This document shows, in pieces, positions 1 through 9,789 of a DNA stretch of 63,616 nt. A program made the position numbers and the translations under genes. The stretch covers positions 1 to 63,616 of the forward strand of contig CANRAW010000004.1 in assembly GCA_947628715.1 (NCBI GenBank), read 5' to 3'. The notes below the pieces were generated by a model. It did not search any database, was not told the DNA's origin, and saw only the letters and a list, made by a program, of their open reading frames with translations. The stretch is from an uncultured Clostridia bacterium (GTDB taxonomy: Bacteria > Bacillota > Clostridia > TANB77 > CAG-508). Every line of letters begins with the position of its first letter. The first letter of the stretch is position 1.

Positions 1-63
1 ACGCCTTGCAATATACTAATTCTTTTGCCAACTACATTTTTTATTATTATATTTACAATTTTT

Positions 64-92
64 ATTTTAAAATATAAATCGACACTTGTCAA
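64..92 (-). promoter_or_regulatory. Sigma-70-type promoter facing left
   Basis: On the minus strand there is TTGACA at 92-87, a 17-base spacer and TAAAAT at 69-64. It would drive a gene lying beyond the left edge. No coding sequence can be supported in bases 1-340. Confidence 0.6.
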
Positions 93-131
93 TATTTTTT
101 TACAAAAAACTTACTTGAAACTTTTCCCAAA

Positions 132-168
132 AAAGAAATTCCAGCAAAAATGCTGAAGTTTCTTTTTG
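132..168. terminator. Hairpin terminator, possibly bidirectional
   Basis: A 15-position stem with one mismatch (AAAGAAATTCCAGCA against TGCTGAAGTTTCTTT, loop AAAA) is followed by T residues on the plus strand and by an A/T run on the other side. It separates the left-facing promoter from the gene at 387. Confidence 0.55.
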
Positions 169-340
169 TAACATTATATTCTACTTCTTGGAACTCTCAT
201 TTTCATCAATACATAATAAAAAAGTATTGTTTTTCTTAATTAGAGGCGATGGAAAATGAATAATATTTTCATTGTATTTAATTATCTTATAAAAAAATAA
301 AATTAAAGAAGTAAAAATTATTTTTATATATAAAAATAAC

Positions 341-369
341 TTGACAAAAATTAAAACATTATTTATAAT
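341..369 (+). promoter_or_regulatory. Promoter of the DUF4143 ATPase gene
   Basis: TTGACA at 341-346, a 17-base spacer and TATAAT at 364-369 form a consensus housekeeping promoter 17 bases before the start codon at 387. Confidence 0.85.
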
Positions 370-386
370 AAATATAGGTGATAAAT

Positions 387-1583
387 ATGTTAAAAAGAGA
401 AATATATTTAGAAAAAATTAGAGATTTTTATGATAGTGATTTAATTAAAATTTTAGTAGGAATACGTAGATGTGGCAAATCTGTTATATTAGAACAGATA
501 ATTCAGGAATTGAAAGAAAGAAATATTGATGAAAATCATATTATATATGTAAATTTTGAATTTATAGAATTTGAACAATTATCAGATTATAAAAAATTAA
601 ACCAATATGTGAAAGAAAAAATCATTGACGATAAATTATATTATTTATTTCTTGACGAAATACAAAATGTTGACAAATTTGAAAAAGTTATAAATTCATT
701 AAGAGCGTCAAAGAAAGTTAGTATATTCATAACCGGATCAAACAGTCGACTATTATCAGAAGAATTATCGACTGTACTTTCAGGCAGATATGTAAATTTT
801 AAAATTAATCCATTATCATATAAAGAAGTATTACAATTATTAGGCAAAAAAAAGTCTACTAAAGAAATATTTGAAAATTATATGAAATGGGGAAGCTTGC
901 CAAATAGATTTGAATTTCAAAAAGAAGAAGCTATAAAAAATTACTTGTATGGTGTATTTGATTCTATTATTTTAAGAGATGTAGTAGAAAGATTAAAAAT
1001 TAGGGATACATCCTTATTTAATTTGATTTTGCAGTATATTATAGATACAATAGGAAGAGAGTTCTCAGCTGAAAATATTATAAGCTTTTTAAAAAATGAA
1101 GGAAGAGAAGTTTCTACATTAACAATATATTCTTACCTTGATGCTCTTTGTAAGGCATTGTTAATTAAAAAGGTTTATAGATATGATGTACATGGTAAAG
1201 CAGTATTAAAAACTTTAAACAAATATTATGTAACAGATTTAGGAATAGCCCAAATTAAAAATAATAAAACAGAAATAGATAAGTCTTATGCACTTGAAAA
1301 TATTGTATATAATGAACTTATAATAAAAGGATATGATGTATATACAGGAAAAACTAAAAAAGGAGAAATAGATTTTGTTGCAACTAAACCAGACAAAAAA
1401 ATATATGTGCAAGTGGCATTTAGCATACCGAACGAAGATACAAAAAATAGAGAATTTGGAGCTTATAACGTAATAAATGACAATTATCCTAAATACGTAA
1501 TTACATTAGATAACTTATCTTACGAAGTTAATGGAATAAAACATGTGAATTTAATAGATTTTCTTTTAGACGATAATTTTTAA
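387..1583 (+). CDS. AAA-family ATPase with DUF4143 domain
   Basis: This is a 398-residue cytoplasmic ATPase of the AAA_14/DUF4143 family. The Walker A motif (GIRRCGKS) lies near residue 27, a Walker B-like LFLDEIQ near 90, and a sensor-like FITGSNSR follows. The C-terminal third matches the DUF4143 pattern, with KKGEIDFVA resembling a PD-(D/E)XK nuclease fold. The biological role of this widespread family is not settled; it is often mobile and sometimes suggested to be toxin- or defence-related. I chose ATG 387 because AGGTGA ends 4 bases upstream; an in-frame GTG at 378 lies inside that ribosome binding site. It is a single-gene unit with its own consensus promoter and a hairpin after the stop. 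It contains no in-frame CGG. Confidence 0.85.
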   Translation: MLKREIYLEKIRDFYDSDLIKILVGIRRCGKSVILEQIIQELKERNIDENHIIYVNFEFIEFEQLSDYKKLNQYVKEKIIDDKLYYLFLDEIQNVDKFEKVINSLRASKKVSIFITGSNSRLLSEELSTVLSGRYVNFKINPLSYKEVLQLLGKKKSTKEIFENYMKWGSLPNRFEFQKEEAIKNYLYGVFDSIILRDVVERLKIRDTSLFNLILQYIIDTIGREFSAENIISFLKNEGREVSTLTIYSYLDALCKALLIKKVYRYDVHGKAVLKTLNKYYVTDLGIAQIKNNKTEIDKSYALENIVYNELIIKGYDVYTGKTKKGEIDFVATKPDKKIYVQVAFSIPNEDTKNREFGAYNVINDNYPKYVITLDNLSYEVNGIKHVNLIDFLLDDNF

Positions 1584-1608
1584 TATTACATCTAGTCAAA
1601 TTTAAGTT

Positions 1609-1656
1609 AATCCACCATATTATTAATTCGTATAGGATTGATAATATGGTGGATTT
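1609..1656 (+). terminator. Hairpin after the ATPase gene
   Basis: A perfect 13-base stem (TCCACCATATTAT at 1611-1623, complement at 1641-1653) with a 17-base loop is followed by a T-rich stretch. The remaining intergenic bases up to 1885 are AT-rich with no further feature I can support. Confidence 0.6.
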
Positions 1657-1896
1657 ATTATATTAAAGATGACAAAATGACTACAATTACTATTGCAAGT
1701 TCAACAAAAAATATGTAAAAAAAAGCAAACAAGTAAAATTTTACTAATTATTTTTATTACAAATTCACTCATTTTTTAGAACCTCCTCGTCATTATTCGT
1801 GTATATTTTATATTATAATGAAAATAATACTATTATATTTTACTTTTAAATTTATTTAAAAAAAATTTATTATAATTAATGTAAAAGGAGGTTAAG

Positions 1897-3171
1897 ATGT
1901 TAAAATCAAAAATATTTATTATTTTATTTTTAATTTCTATATTTTGTATGATACCAAATCTTGTTTCAGCAGAAAATATAGAAAAGCAAACTACAACACT
2001 AGATTTAACAACTCATATAACAGAAGACAAACTTGACACTCATGGATGGAAATGGGATAGTCAAACAAAAATACTAACTTTAAAAAATGCAAACTTTGAT
2101 GTGGCAGGTGACCAGCCATGTTTTACTTTTAACAAAAATGATAATATAACAGTTATATATGAAGGAATAAATACGTTAAAGGCAGAATCCAAATCTGTAT
2201 TCTATGGAACAGGAAGTAATACAGAAGGTATTCACGGAAGTATGACTTTTAAAAGTTCAAATAATGGTATTTTAAATTTAGAAGTAACCAAAGCAGATCC
2301 AAGAGGAAAGTTTAATATAGGAAATACTATTAACTATGCCTATGACTTAAACATTGAATCTGGTACTATAAACAGTAAGGGCGGATTTTGGATAGACGGA
2401 ACTATGAATATAAAAGGTGGAAATGTTAATATTAATACCGAAGATATGGAAACTAGTTTAGGAAAAGTAAATGGCATTTATGCTCTAGTCCAAGTAAAGA
2501 TTACTGGTGGAAATGTAGATATAAAATCAAACGATTCAGCTATATTGGTTTCGGGAACGCCTGGCAATTGGGATACCAAAGATAATGGAATAGTAATAAG
2601 TGGTGGAAATATATCTCTTAGTTCTCAAGTTTCTAATTCAGCAGTAGTAACAACAGGAGTATTAAAAGATAAAAATATAATAATTGATGGTGGCAATATA
2701 ACACTTAATGGGGAATACGGATTTTATACAAAAAATGGTAGTATTAAAGTAAATTATGTGAACAGCTTAAATACTGATAATATAAAAAAAGAAACATTTA
2801 AAGTCGGAGAAGGTAATGGAAATGAAATAATCATCGCTGAAGCAGATTATAGCAAAGTTGAAGAAGCAATTGCTAGAGCTAACAAATTAAATAAAGCTGA
2901 TTATAAAGACTTTAGTGCTGTTGAAAAAGCAATTAACGCAGTAATTAAAGGTAAAAATGTATTGGAGCAAAGCGAAGTAGATGCTATGGCAGATGCTATT
3001 AATGATGCTATTGATTCACTAGAATTAATAGACAAACCTAAATTAGATGCCACACCAAAAACTGGTACAAATAATTTACCTGACATAGTAGTAATTGCAC
3101 TTATATTTTCTTTTTTTACAATTTCAATATTGTATTCAATATTGAAAAGGAAAAACAAACATTATATGTAG
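1897..3171 (+). CDS. Secreted surface protein, beta-helix-like body, FIVAR-like domain, C-terminal anchor
   Basis: The protein has 424 residues. Residues 1-25 are a signal peptide ending at VSA. Residues 30-300 are rich in repeated short strands with IxGGNxxI-type turns, typical of carbohydrate-binding or parallel beta-helix surface proteins. Residues about 310-375 resemble a FIVAR three-helix module (SKVEEAIARANKLN). The end has TPKTGTNN, a hydrophobic segment and a basic tail (KRKNKHYM), like a degenerate LPXTG sorting signal or a simple membrane anchor. The start has a full AGGAGG 7 bases upstream. It probably sits on the cell surface; the ligand is unknown. It forms its own transcription unit. 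Confidence 0.7.
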   Translation: MLKSKIFIILFLISIFCMIPNLVSAENIEKQTTTLDLTTHITEDKLDTHGWKWDSQTKILTLKNANFDVAGDQPCFTFNKNDNITVIYEGINTLKAESKSVFYGTGSNTEGIHGSMTFKSSNNGILNLEVTKADPRGKFNIGNTINYAYDLNIESGTINSKGGFWIDGTMNIKGGNVNINTEDMETSLGKVNGIYALVQVKITGGNVDIKSNDSAILVSGTPGNWDTKDNGIVISGGNISLSSQVSNSAVVTTGVLKDKNIIIDGGNITLNGEYGFYTKNGSIKVNYVNSLNTDNIKKETFKVGEGNGNEIIIAEADYSKVEEAIARANKLNKADYKDFSAVEKAINAVIKGKNVLEQSEVDAMADAINDAIDSLELIDKPKLDATPKTGTNNLPDIVVIALIFSFFTISILYSILKRKNKHYM

Positions 3172-3287
3172 ATAATATAAATTAAGAATATTCAAGTAAA
3201 TTCTATTATATTATAATAAAACATATAATAAATATGCAATTAATGAGTTTTTAAAGAATACTTCCGTTCTACAAGTTATTACGAATT

Positions 3288-3320
3288 AATAAGTGATTAG
3301 TTGATAATCTCTTATTTTTT
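3288..3320 (+). terminator. Rho-independent terminator of the surface protein gene
   Basis: AATAAGTGATTA pairs with TAATCTCTTATT across a 5-base loop with one mismatch, and a run of T follows. Confidence 0.7.
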
Positions 3321-3400
3321 GTTATAATCCATATAAATATTAAATTATAAAGGAACTTAGTATGAAGGAATTGGATAACTAAAACCCCTAAAAAAAATAC

Positions 3401-4147
3401 CTATCTCTTCCTCTCCTGCATCATAAACACAAACTTAGCCGTTATATTATCTGGAGAAATCTTTGACAAAACCCTTAGGACCTTTATATAAAGTCCCGGA
3501 ACTATAATAAACTTATTTTTCAATAACTTATCAATAGCATATTTTGCAACCTTCTCACTGCTCAAAGAATATAAATTAAACTCAACACCAGCAACTTTGT
3601 TAAAATTAGTATTAACAGGGCCTGGGCAAAGCAAACTAATCTTCACATTAGACTTATTCTTTCTTAGCTCCTCCTTTATCCCCTGCGAAAGCCTCACAAC
3701 ATACGCCTTCGACGCATAGTATGCCTCCATAAGTGGACCCGGCATAAAACCTGCAATAGACGCAACATTTAAAATATGCCCACTGTTTTTCTCCATCATG
3801 TCCTTTAAATATAGCTTAGTCAAAATATGAACCGCAACAATATTCGTCTTAATTAACTTTAGCTCCTTGTCTAAATCAGTTTTATCAAAATTTCCAAAAA
3901 CTCCAAATCCTGCATTATTTATCAAAATATCAATATCTTTTGCGCGAGAATATAACTCCTTGCAATTTTCCTCAATGCTTAAATCCAAAGGAATAATCTC
4001 AATATTTTTTCCACTCAAGCTGTCCTTCACCTCTTGCAGTTTTACTTGGTCCCTAGAAACCAAAATCAAATCATATCCCCTTTTATCTAACTCCCTTGCC
4101 ATATCTCTTCCAATACCAGAAGATGCACCTGTAATTAAAGCCCTCAT
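3401..4147 (-). CDS. Short-chain dehydrogenase/reductase
   Basis: This 248-residue NAD(P)-dependent oxidoreductase is of the classical SDR type. The TGASSGIG cofactor loop is at residues 6-13, NNAG follows near residue 75, and the catalytic YxxxK is in YYASKAY. The C-terminal part has the hydrophobic extension of the DltE/YqjQ-like SDRs. The substrate cannot be read from sequence. AGGAGG lies 5 bases before the ATG. It lies just downstream of hemW on the same strand with a short gap, so the two are probably co-transcribed. Confidence 0.85.
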   Translation of the reverse strand: MRALITGASSGIGRDMARELDKRGYDLILVSRDQVKLQEVKDSLSGKNIEIIPLDLSIEENCKELYSRAKDIDILINNAGFGVFGNFDKTDLDKELKLIKTNIVAVHILTKLYLKDMMEKNSGHILNVASIAGFMPGPLMEAYYASKAYVVRLSQGIKEELRKNKSNVKISLLCPGPVNTNFNKVAGVEFNLYSLSSEKVAKYAIDKLLKNKFIIVPGLYIKVLRVLSKISPDNITAKFVFMMQERKR

Positions 4148-4165
4148 AAAAACCTCCTCTATAAA

Positions 4166-5298
4166 CTAAACAAACTCTTGCCATACAATATTTCCAAAAT
4201 CTAGCCCTCTACTTGTAAGCCTTATATAATCCCCATCAACTTTGAGTAAATCATTTGCTATAAGCTTATTTAACTCATCCTTAAACGTAAATATTGGATT
4301 ATCATTAAACTTAAGTTTGTACTTACTTATGCAAACACCTTTAAGAGTCCTTAAACCTAAAAGCATATATTCCTTTTTTACATCCATATCATTTTGATTT
4401 TCACACAATATAACATTTTGTGCAAAGTTACTGCAATTTATATTATCAATATACTTCTTCAAATCCTCCGTATTAGAAAACCTCTTTCTGTCAATATATG
4501 AGTGTGCCGAAAGCCCAAATCCTATATATTCCTTCTGCTCCCAACAATCGCTGTTATGCCTCGAAAAATATCCTTCCTTTGCGAAATTCGAAATCTCATA
4601 ATGTATATATCCATTTTCCTCTAGCATTTTTTTAGTATCCCAATACATCTTTCTTTCTGTATCCTCACTCGGAAGCTCTTGCCTTTTGCTCTCTACTAAC
4701 TTTTGTAATACCGTTCCCTCTTCTAAAATTAGAGAATATACTGAAATATGCTCTGGATTTAATTTTATTACTTTAGAAACCGAATCTTTTAATATTTCTA
4801 GAGTTTGATTTGGAAGTCCAAGCATTAAGTCAACATTTATATTATTAAATCCAATGGTCCTCGCCTCATTATATGTATCTAAAAATTGGCTGTACAAATG
4901 AATCCTGCCGTATTTGCTTTAAAATTACGTCGTCTGTGCTTTGTAAGCCAATACTTAGTCTATTTATATTTAATTTTCTATACTCCATTAGCTTTTGTTT
5001 GTCTACAGTTCCGCGGGTTTACCTCAATTGTTATTTCCGCGTTTTCCGAAATAAAAGGGGTTAATTCATCCATAATCATTGAAATATATTTACTTTCGAT
5101 TACAGAAGGAGTGCCACCACCTATATACAAAGTTTCTATACTGTATTTAGAAAAATCAAAATTTTTTATTTCTTTAATTAGTGCATTTATATATTCTTCT
5201 ATGATTTTCCCTTGTTTTGCAAAAGAAACAAAATCACAATAATAGCATTTTCTTTTGCAAAAAGGGATGTGAACATACACTCCAATTGGCTTTAACAT
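4166..5298 (-). CDS. hemW: HemW-like radical SAM heme chaperone, with two CGGN sites
   Basis: This is a radical SAM protein of the HemW (formerly HemN-like) family. The CxxxCxxC cluster motif (CKRKCYYC) is at residues 14-21, and GGGTPS follows. The frame breaks twice, each time at an in-frame CGG followed by a base that makes GGN. Site 1 is codon 5013-5011 (CGGA): skipping C restores EVNPGTVDK. Site 2 is codon 4910-4908 (CGGC): skipping C restores LKQIGRIHLYS. Total length 1133 minus 2 gives 376 residues, the usual HemW size. Read as plain triplets the protein would stop near residue 106. It delivers heme to acceptor proteins in known cases. Confidence 0.9.
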
Positions 5299-5383
5299 AG
5301 TTATACCTTTCTTAATTTATAATTCGATTATTTTTGTACAAATACAGTATATAACACTCCTAAGCCTTAAGTCAATATTCCCT

Positions 5384-5770
5384 CTAAAATACATTTTTCA
5401 ATGAAAGCTCATATTTTTCCTTTATATGTGAAATCAAATATCTACAGGTATCTATTCCTTGAACTGCCATGTTATATTCTTTTGTTTCAACATTACTGCT
5501 GATTTCCCAAAGATACATCTGCAATTTTTCTAATTCATTATGTTCTATATAAAAAGACAAAACCTCATTTTTCTTTTTCCAGTCTGCAATGATACCTTCC
5601 GCTTCTCCCTTTAAATCTTTATCCTCTTTTTTATCTATAATCTCTGACCTAAGTACATCAAGCCTTGAAGTTAATTCCTCAAAGCTAGTTCTTGTTTTAT
5701 TATTCTCTATAAAATTCATCATAATAATAAATAAAATAACTATGACGCTTATAATTAGCTCCTTTTTCAT
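5384..5770 (-). CDS. DUF4363 small membrane-anchored protein
   Basis: The protein has 128 residues, one N-terminal membrane segment (residues 5-20) and a helical extracytoplasmic part. It matches the DUF4363 pattern, whose members are commonly found next to DUF421 genes, as here. The DUF421 stop and this start are 26 bases apart on the same strand. The function is unknown. Confidence 0.7.
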   Translation of the reverse strand: MKKELIISVIVILFIIMMNFIENNKTRTSFEELTSRLDVLRSEIIDKKEDKDLKGEAEGIIADWKKKNEVLSFYIEHNELEKLQMYLWEISSNVETKEYNMAVQGIDTCRYLISHIKEKYELSLKNVF

Positions 5771-5796
5771 TTAATCCTCCTTGCATATAAATATGC

Positions 5797-6475
5797 TTAT
5801 TTTACGCCATCTTTTTTTTGGCAAAAAATTTGCCCTTTTCCATCTAGTGTAACAACAAGGGCTTGCTGTGGCTTTATTCCAAATTTTGCGACCTCGGTTT
5901 TTAACCAATTATAGTCTCTTCCTATTTCCTTCAAATTGTCGTGCATAACAATACCATCTATAACTAAATCATAAGGTATTCCCTCATATTCTGGCTGAAT
6001 ATTGAAATCTTCTGGTATTGTGTTCCTTTTGTTAGGCTTTGGAATAACAGTAAGACCACCGCTTGTCTCTAAAATAGCATATTCAACATCGCCTAGTGAA
6101 CTAATATTATTTCCTCTTAGTCTTTCTTCTAGCTCTGTTATTGTAAATCTTTCTCTGATTAGTGCCTTTTCATTTATTTTACCACGATATATTAAAATTG
6201 TTGGCCTACCACAGATAATTTCTCTTGCTTTAATGCTTTTCATATTTATAACCGATATTATTAAGTGCATAACTAAAAGTCCAAGAATTGGAACTATTCC
6301 ATTTTGTATTGGAATTCCAGTTTCTGTCATTGGAATTGAGGCAAGGTCTGCAATTAGTATTGCAACAACAAGTTCAAATGGCTGAAGTTGCCCGAATTTC
6401 TCTTTTGCCCATAAGTCTCATAACAATTAAAATAATTGTATATAATACAATTGACCTTATAAATGTAATTAACAT
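5797..6475 (-). CDS. DUF421 (YetF/YcaP-type) membrane protein, with one CGGN site
   Basis: This 225-residue membrane protein of the DUF421 family has N-terminal membrane segments and a cytoplasmic YetF-like domain containing GDVEYAILE and KPQQALVVTLDG. In normal triplets the start at 6475 gives only 34 codons ending in KREI-CGG-ATS. Skipping C of codon 6394-6392 (CGGG) gives KREIGQLQPFELVVAILIA, the family's most conserved stretch. Length 679 minus 1 is divisible by three. An open reading frame starting only at 6330 would lack the membrane anchor. The DUF4363 gene is next in the operon. Members are linked to envelope or spore biology, but no reaction is established. Confidence 0.85.
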
Positions 6476-6715
6476 ATTTATCTATCATTCCTATCTATAG
6501 CTCAAAAATAATGTCTGGAAAAAATTAATAAATGATTTTGTTTAAACATAATAATCTTTTTCAAACATTTTATCTTTATTTTTAGCATTTTTGCATAAAT
6601 TATTCTATATTTGAATAAAAATATTTTTTTCGTTAATAATATATCTGAAAGATTTTTCTTAATAAATCTTTTAATTAATAAATTTGATAGTAAAGATTAA
6701 GGGGGTTTTTAAGAA

Positions 6716-7090
6716 ATGGACAATAATCAAGCAAGCTCAAATAGTAATACTGGAAGCAGTATTTGGCAAATCGTAGGTAGACTTGTTGTTGCTGCTATAG
6801 TATTAGGTATAACTGCATTTTTTACACCCGGATTTTCTATAAATAATATTTGGTCTTTAGGTATTGCAGCAATTGTTTTAACAATAATGGACTATTTAAT
6901 AGTAAAATTTACAGGGTTACATGCAAGTCCTTTTGGTAAAGGTTTCGTTGGTTTTGTATTAGCTGTTATTACTCTATATGTAACACAATACTTTGTTGCT
7001 GGATATTCAATTTCTTGGATGGCTGCAATTATAGGTGCTCTTATATACGGTGTTATAGATTACTTCATACCTGGCGAACAAGAAATGTAA
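6716..7090 (+). CDS. Small four-helix membrane protein (YvlD/phage-holin-4-like)
   Basis: The protein has 124 residues: a short Asn/Ser-rich cytoplasmic start and four hydrophobic segments with the FxPGFSI and YFIPGE turns seen in YvlD-like (Phage_holin_4_2) membrane proteins. GGGGG lies about 10 bases before the ATG. It is monocistronic, between divergent DUF421 and convergent truB. The family match is from memory and moderate. The 240-base gap upstream (6476-6715) is AT-rich, and I see no firm promoter in it. Confidence 0.6.
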   Translation: MDNNQASSNSNTGSSIWQIVGRLVVAAIVLGITAFFTPGFSINNIWSLGIAAIVLTIMDYLIVKFTGLHASPFGKGFVGFVLAVITLYVTQYFVAGYSISWMAAIIGALIYGVIDYFIPGEQEM

Positions 7091-7119
7091 CAATAAAAAG
7101 GACTTAAGAGGTGCACTTT

Positions 7120-7152
7120 AAAAAAATTCCCCATTTTTTGGGGAATTTTTTT
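7120..7152. terminator. Bidirectional terminator between YvlD-like gene and truB
   Basis: A 13-base perfect stem (A7TTCCCC against GGGGAAT7) with a 7-base loop has A and T runs on both sides. It can end both the plus-strand gene and the convergent truB operon. Confidence 0.85.
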
Positions 7153-8037
7153 AAATTATAACATCTCTTTTTAATCTATTTTGTTTTACAATGCCGAGTC
7201 CTATAAATTCATTGCTTTCATTATATATTTTATATATATCGTCTTTTAAAGTTTTTTGTAAAAGCATACCATTTAAAAATTTTTCTAGTTCTTTTTGGTT
7301 TAATATTATTTTATTGCTATTTTTAAAAATTTCTTCTATTGATATTATATTCTTTTCAAAGAAATCAATATTATTCGCATTTTTTTCTATATCTTCTAAA
7401 GATATTGCATTACTTATTTCAAAATTTCCGTACTTTAATCCTTTTTAGATTATTCATAATGCCAATTGTTCCTAATTTTTCTGCAATGTCAGAGCATAAA
7501 GTTCTTATATATGTTCCTTTTGATACATGAGTTTTTATTTTTATTATGTTTTCCTTCTCATTTATTTCAATTAATTCTATGCTATATATTTCAATTTCTC
7601 TTGGCTCAATTTCTATTTCTTCACCTTTTCTTGCATATTCATATAACTTTTTTCCGTTTACTTTTATAGCAGAATATATTGGAGGTATTTGCTTTGTTTT
7701 ACCAATAAATGTGTTTAATACTTTTTCTATATTTTCTTTCTCAAATACTTTTTTATCAACGTCTCTTTTTTCAATAATTTCGCCTTCTCTATCTAATGTT
7801 TTTGTTCTTATGCCAAGTTTTATCTCCGCTTCATATATTTTATCATGATTTACTAAATACTTCGATATTTTTGTTCCGCTTCCGCACAAGCAAAGGAAGG
7901 ACCCCTGTTGCCAAAGGGTCCAACGTTCCTGTATGTCCAATTTTTTCCTCTAAAATTTTTTTCATGTTTCTAACTATATCATGTGAGGTATAGTTTTCTT
8001 TTTTGTCTACAATTATTATCCCGTTTAATTTATCCAT
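7151..8037 (-). CDS. truB: tRNA pseudouridine-55 synthase, with two CGGN sites
   Basis: TruB makes pseudouridine 55 in the tRNA T loop. The GHTGTLDPLATG motif with the catalytic Asp is intact near residue 40. The frame breaks twice. Codon 7884-7882 (CGGA): skipping C gives LLVGSGTKISKYL, a conserved TruB stretch. Codon 7430-7428 (CGGA): skipping C gives KRIKVGNFEISNAISLED and about 90 further residues of the normal C-terminal domain, which would otherwise be lost. Length 887 minus 2 gives 294 residues, typical for TruB. It is the last gene of the rimP-nusA-infB operon and follows nrnA immediately. Confidence 0.93.
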
Positions 8038-8991
8038 TTATTTAATAAATATCCTAACTCTTTCTAGAATTTTCTCCTTAGCCTGTTCTAACGGATATGG
8101 TATTGTGCAACCTGCGGCTTTTATATGTCCTCCTCCGCTAAATATTGCACAAACTTCTGCTACATTTACATATTCATTAGAACGAAGCGATGCTTTAAAT
8201 CCGTTTGGTATTTCTCTTAAAAAGATTGATACTTCAACTCCTTCTAAGTCTCTACCAATTTCGACTAATCCTTCATGGTCTCCTGCTTGAGCATTGCATT
8301 TTTTCTCGTCCTCTAATGTTATATATGTAAATGCAACTTTACCTTCTTCGAAAAATTCCATCCTATTTACAACTGCTTTTCTTAATTCAAAATTTGCTCT
8401 TGTCTTGTTTTGCAATACTTTAGTATATATCTCAGAAACATTTACACCAAGCCTTAATAGATTTGCTGCAAATTCAAAAGTTTCAGCTCCTACGCCTTCA
8501 TATCTAAATCCACCTGTATCTGTTATAATTCCTGCTAATATACATTTTCCAATGTCTTTATTTATTTCTATACCCATGCTCATTAACACAATTATTAAAA
8601 TTTGTGCACAAGCTGGAGATGCTGGGTCAACATAGTTGTAGTCTGCAAACATTGTATTTGTACCATGATGGTCTATTGATATTGTTGTTTTAGCTGTTTC
8701 ATACCATTTTTCAAAGCCGACTAATCTTATTGTATCAGTACAATCTAGGGAAATTCCTAAATCATAAACTGTATTTTCTCTTCCTTCTTGCTTTATTTCG
8801 TCAGCTGATGGTAAAAATTCATACGTTTTAGGAACATCTGGAATAACAACATCAACATCTTTGCCCAATTGCTTTAATGCTTGATACATTGCAAGTGAAC
8901 TTCCAATTGCATCTCCATCTGGAGATTCATGTGTTAATATAACTATTGTATTTGCTTTTTCTATTTCTTCCTTTATATTATCTAAGGTCAT
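8038..8991 (-). CDS. nrnA: Bifunctional oligoribonuclease/PAP phosphatase NrnA (DHH family)
   Basis: The DHH motif is present (DHHGTN near residue 103), and the DHHA1 signature GGGHIKAAG lies near the C-terminus. NrnA degrades nano-RNAs and hydrolyses pAp. I chose the ATG at 8991 because AGGTG lies 7 bases upstream; an earlier ATG at 9000 has no spacing for it. The gene is intact at 317 residues and has no in-frame CGG. It sits between rbfA and truB, the usual Firmicutes order. Confidence 0.92.
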   Translation of the reverse strand: MTLDNIKEEIEKANTIVILTHESPDGDAIGSSLAMYQALKQLGKDVDVVIPDVPKTYEFLPSADEIKQEGRENTVYDLGISLDCTDTIRLVGFEKWYETAKTTISIDHHGTNTMFADYNYVDPASPACAQILIIVLMSMGIEINKDIGKCILAGIITDTGGFRYEGVGAETFEFAANLLRLGVNVSEIYTKVLQNKTRANFELRKAVVNRMEFFEEGKVAFTYITLEDEKKCNAQAGDHEGLVEIGRDLEGVEVSIFLREIPNGFKASLRSNEYVNVAEVCAIFSGGGHIKAAGCTIPYPLEQAKEKILERVRIFIK

Positions 8992-9023
8992 AATATGCAC
9001 CTTTCCTTAAATTAAAAATTAAA

Positions 9024-9392
9024 TCATTTATTATCTTTGGGCTCAGTTGGTATTATTTCTTTAAGAATTTGGTCTATTTTAGCACCATATTCCATTGAGT
9101 CGTCTAATACGAATACTAGCTCTGGTGTAATTCTTAAATTAATTCTCTTTGCTATTTCACTTCTAATAAATCCAGCTGATTTTTTTAAATTTGCAAAAGT
9201 ATCTTTAACGTTTTTTGAATTAAGTATACTTACATACACTTTTGCATATTTAAAGTCTGGAGTTATTTTTGCCCTTGTTACACTTATTAATCCTGTTATA
9301 TTAGGATTTTTAAGCTCATAATTAATTATATTACTGATTTTCTTTTTTAATTCCTCATCAATACGAGCTATGCGATTTTCGTTTTTCGCCAT
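9024..9392 (-). CDS. rbfA: Ribosome-binding factor A
   Basis: This 122-residue KH-like cold-shock protein binds the 30S subunit during 16S rRNA maturation. The pattern RIDEELKKKISNIINYELKNPNI at its start and the ITPELVFVLDDSMEYG end are typical. Its ATG overlaps the stop of the preceding small ORF (TAATG), suggesting translational coupling. Confidence 0.93.
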   Translation of the reverse strand: MAKNENRIARIDEELKKKISNIINYELKNPNITGLISVTRAKITPDFKYAKVYVSILNSKNVKDTFANLKKSAGFIRSEIAKRINLRITPELVFVLDDSMEYGAKIDQILKEIIPTEPKDNK

Positions 9393-9550
9393 TATCTTTC
9401 ATTATCTCCTTTGCTTTCTTTTCTTATACCATGTCTACGAAAGGCTGCTTTTGCTTGAGCTTCTCTTCTTGCTTCTTCTGCTTTTTTATCTCCTTCTTCT
9501 CTTCTCATTTTTGCTCTAAATTCTTTTGCTTTTGATATTTCTTTATCCAT
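9392..9550 (-). CDS. Small basic/acidic helical ORF between infB and rbfA (52 aa)
   Basis: The frame runs from ATG 9550 to TAA 9394-9392, 52 residues, highly charged (MDKEISKAKEFRAKMRREEG at the start) and predicted to be helical. It overlaps the previous small ORF by 8 bases and rbfA by 1 base. AGGAG lies 8 bases before the start. I recognise no family. The tight overlaps and ribosome binding site make it likely that it is translated. Confidence 0.55.
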   Translation of the reverse strand: MDKEISKAKEFRAKMRREEGDKKAEEARREAQAKAAFRRHGIRKESKGDNER

Positions 9551-9710
9551 TTTTATTACTCCTTTCTATTTTTTCTACTTCGTCCATTATTTGTTTGCAC
9601 TTATATTTTGCTAGTCTTTTCATTGCTAATTCTTTTATTTTTTTGTCCTTCGAACTTAGTGTGTTTCTCCTTAATTCTTTTCTCCATCTATTAATCTGTT
9701 CTTTGTCCAT
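9543..9710 (-). CDS. Small charged ORF after infB (55 aa)
   Basis: It starts at ATG 9710 (MDKEQINRWRKELRRNTLSS) with GGAAGGA about 10 bases upstream; another ATG at 9722 is too close to that site. It is lysine-rich and helical, of no recognised family. The stop overlaps the next small ORF. It lies in the infB-rbfA interval, where some Firmicutes carry small conserved ORFs. Confidence 0.5.
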   Translation of the reverse strand: MDKEQINRWRKELRRNTLSSKDKKIKELAMKRLAKYKCKQIMDEVEKIERSNKNG

Positions 9711-9789
9711 TTTTAACACCATTCCTTCCTAAGACTTTGTATTGTTTAATTTATTTTTTCCATTTTTTTTGCAATAATACATTGGCTGT

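Noticed and set aside
3321-3380. Short plus-strand ORF at 3362 (ATG AAG GAA TTG GAT AAC TAA) behind a promoter-like TTGATA/TATAAT
   Set aside because: Only six codons, convergent with a gene, and the promoter overlaps a terminator; no support for a product.
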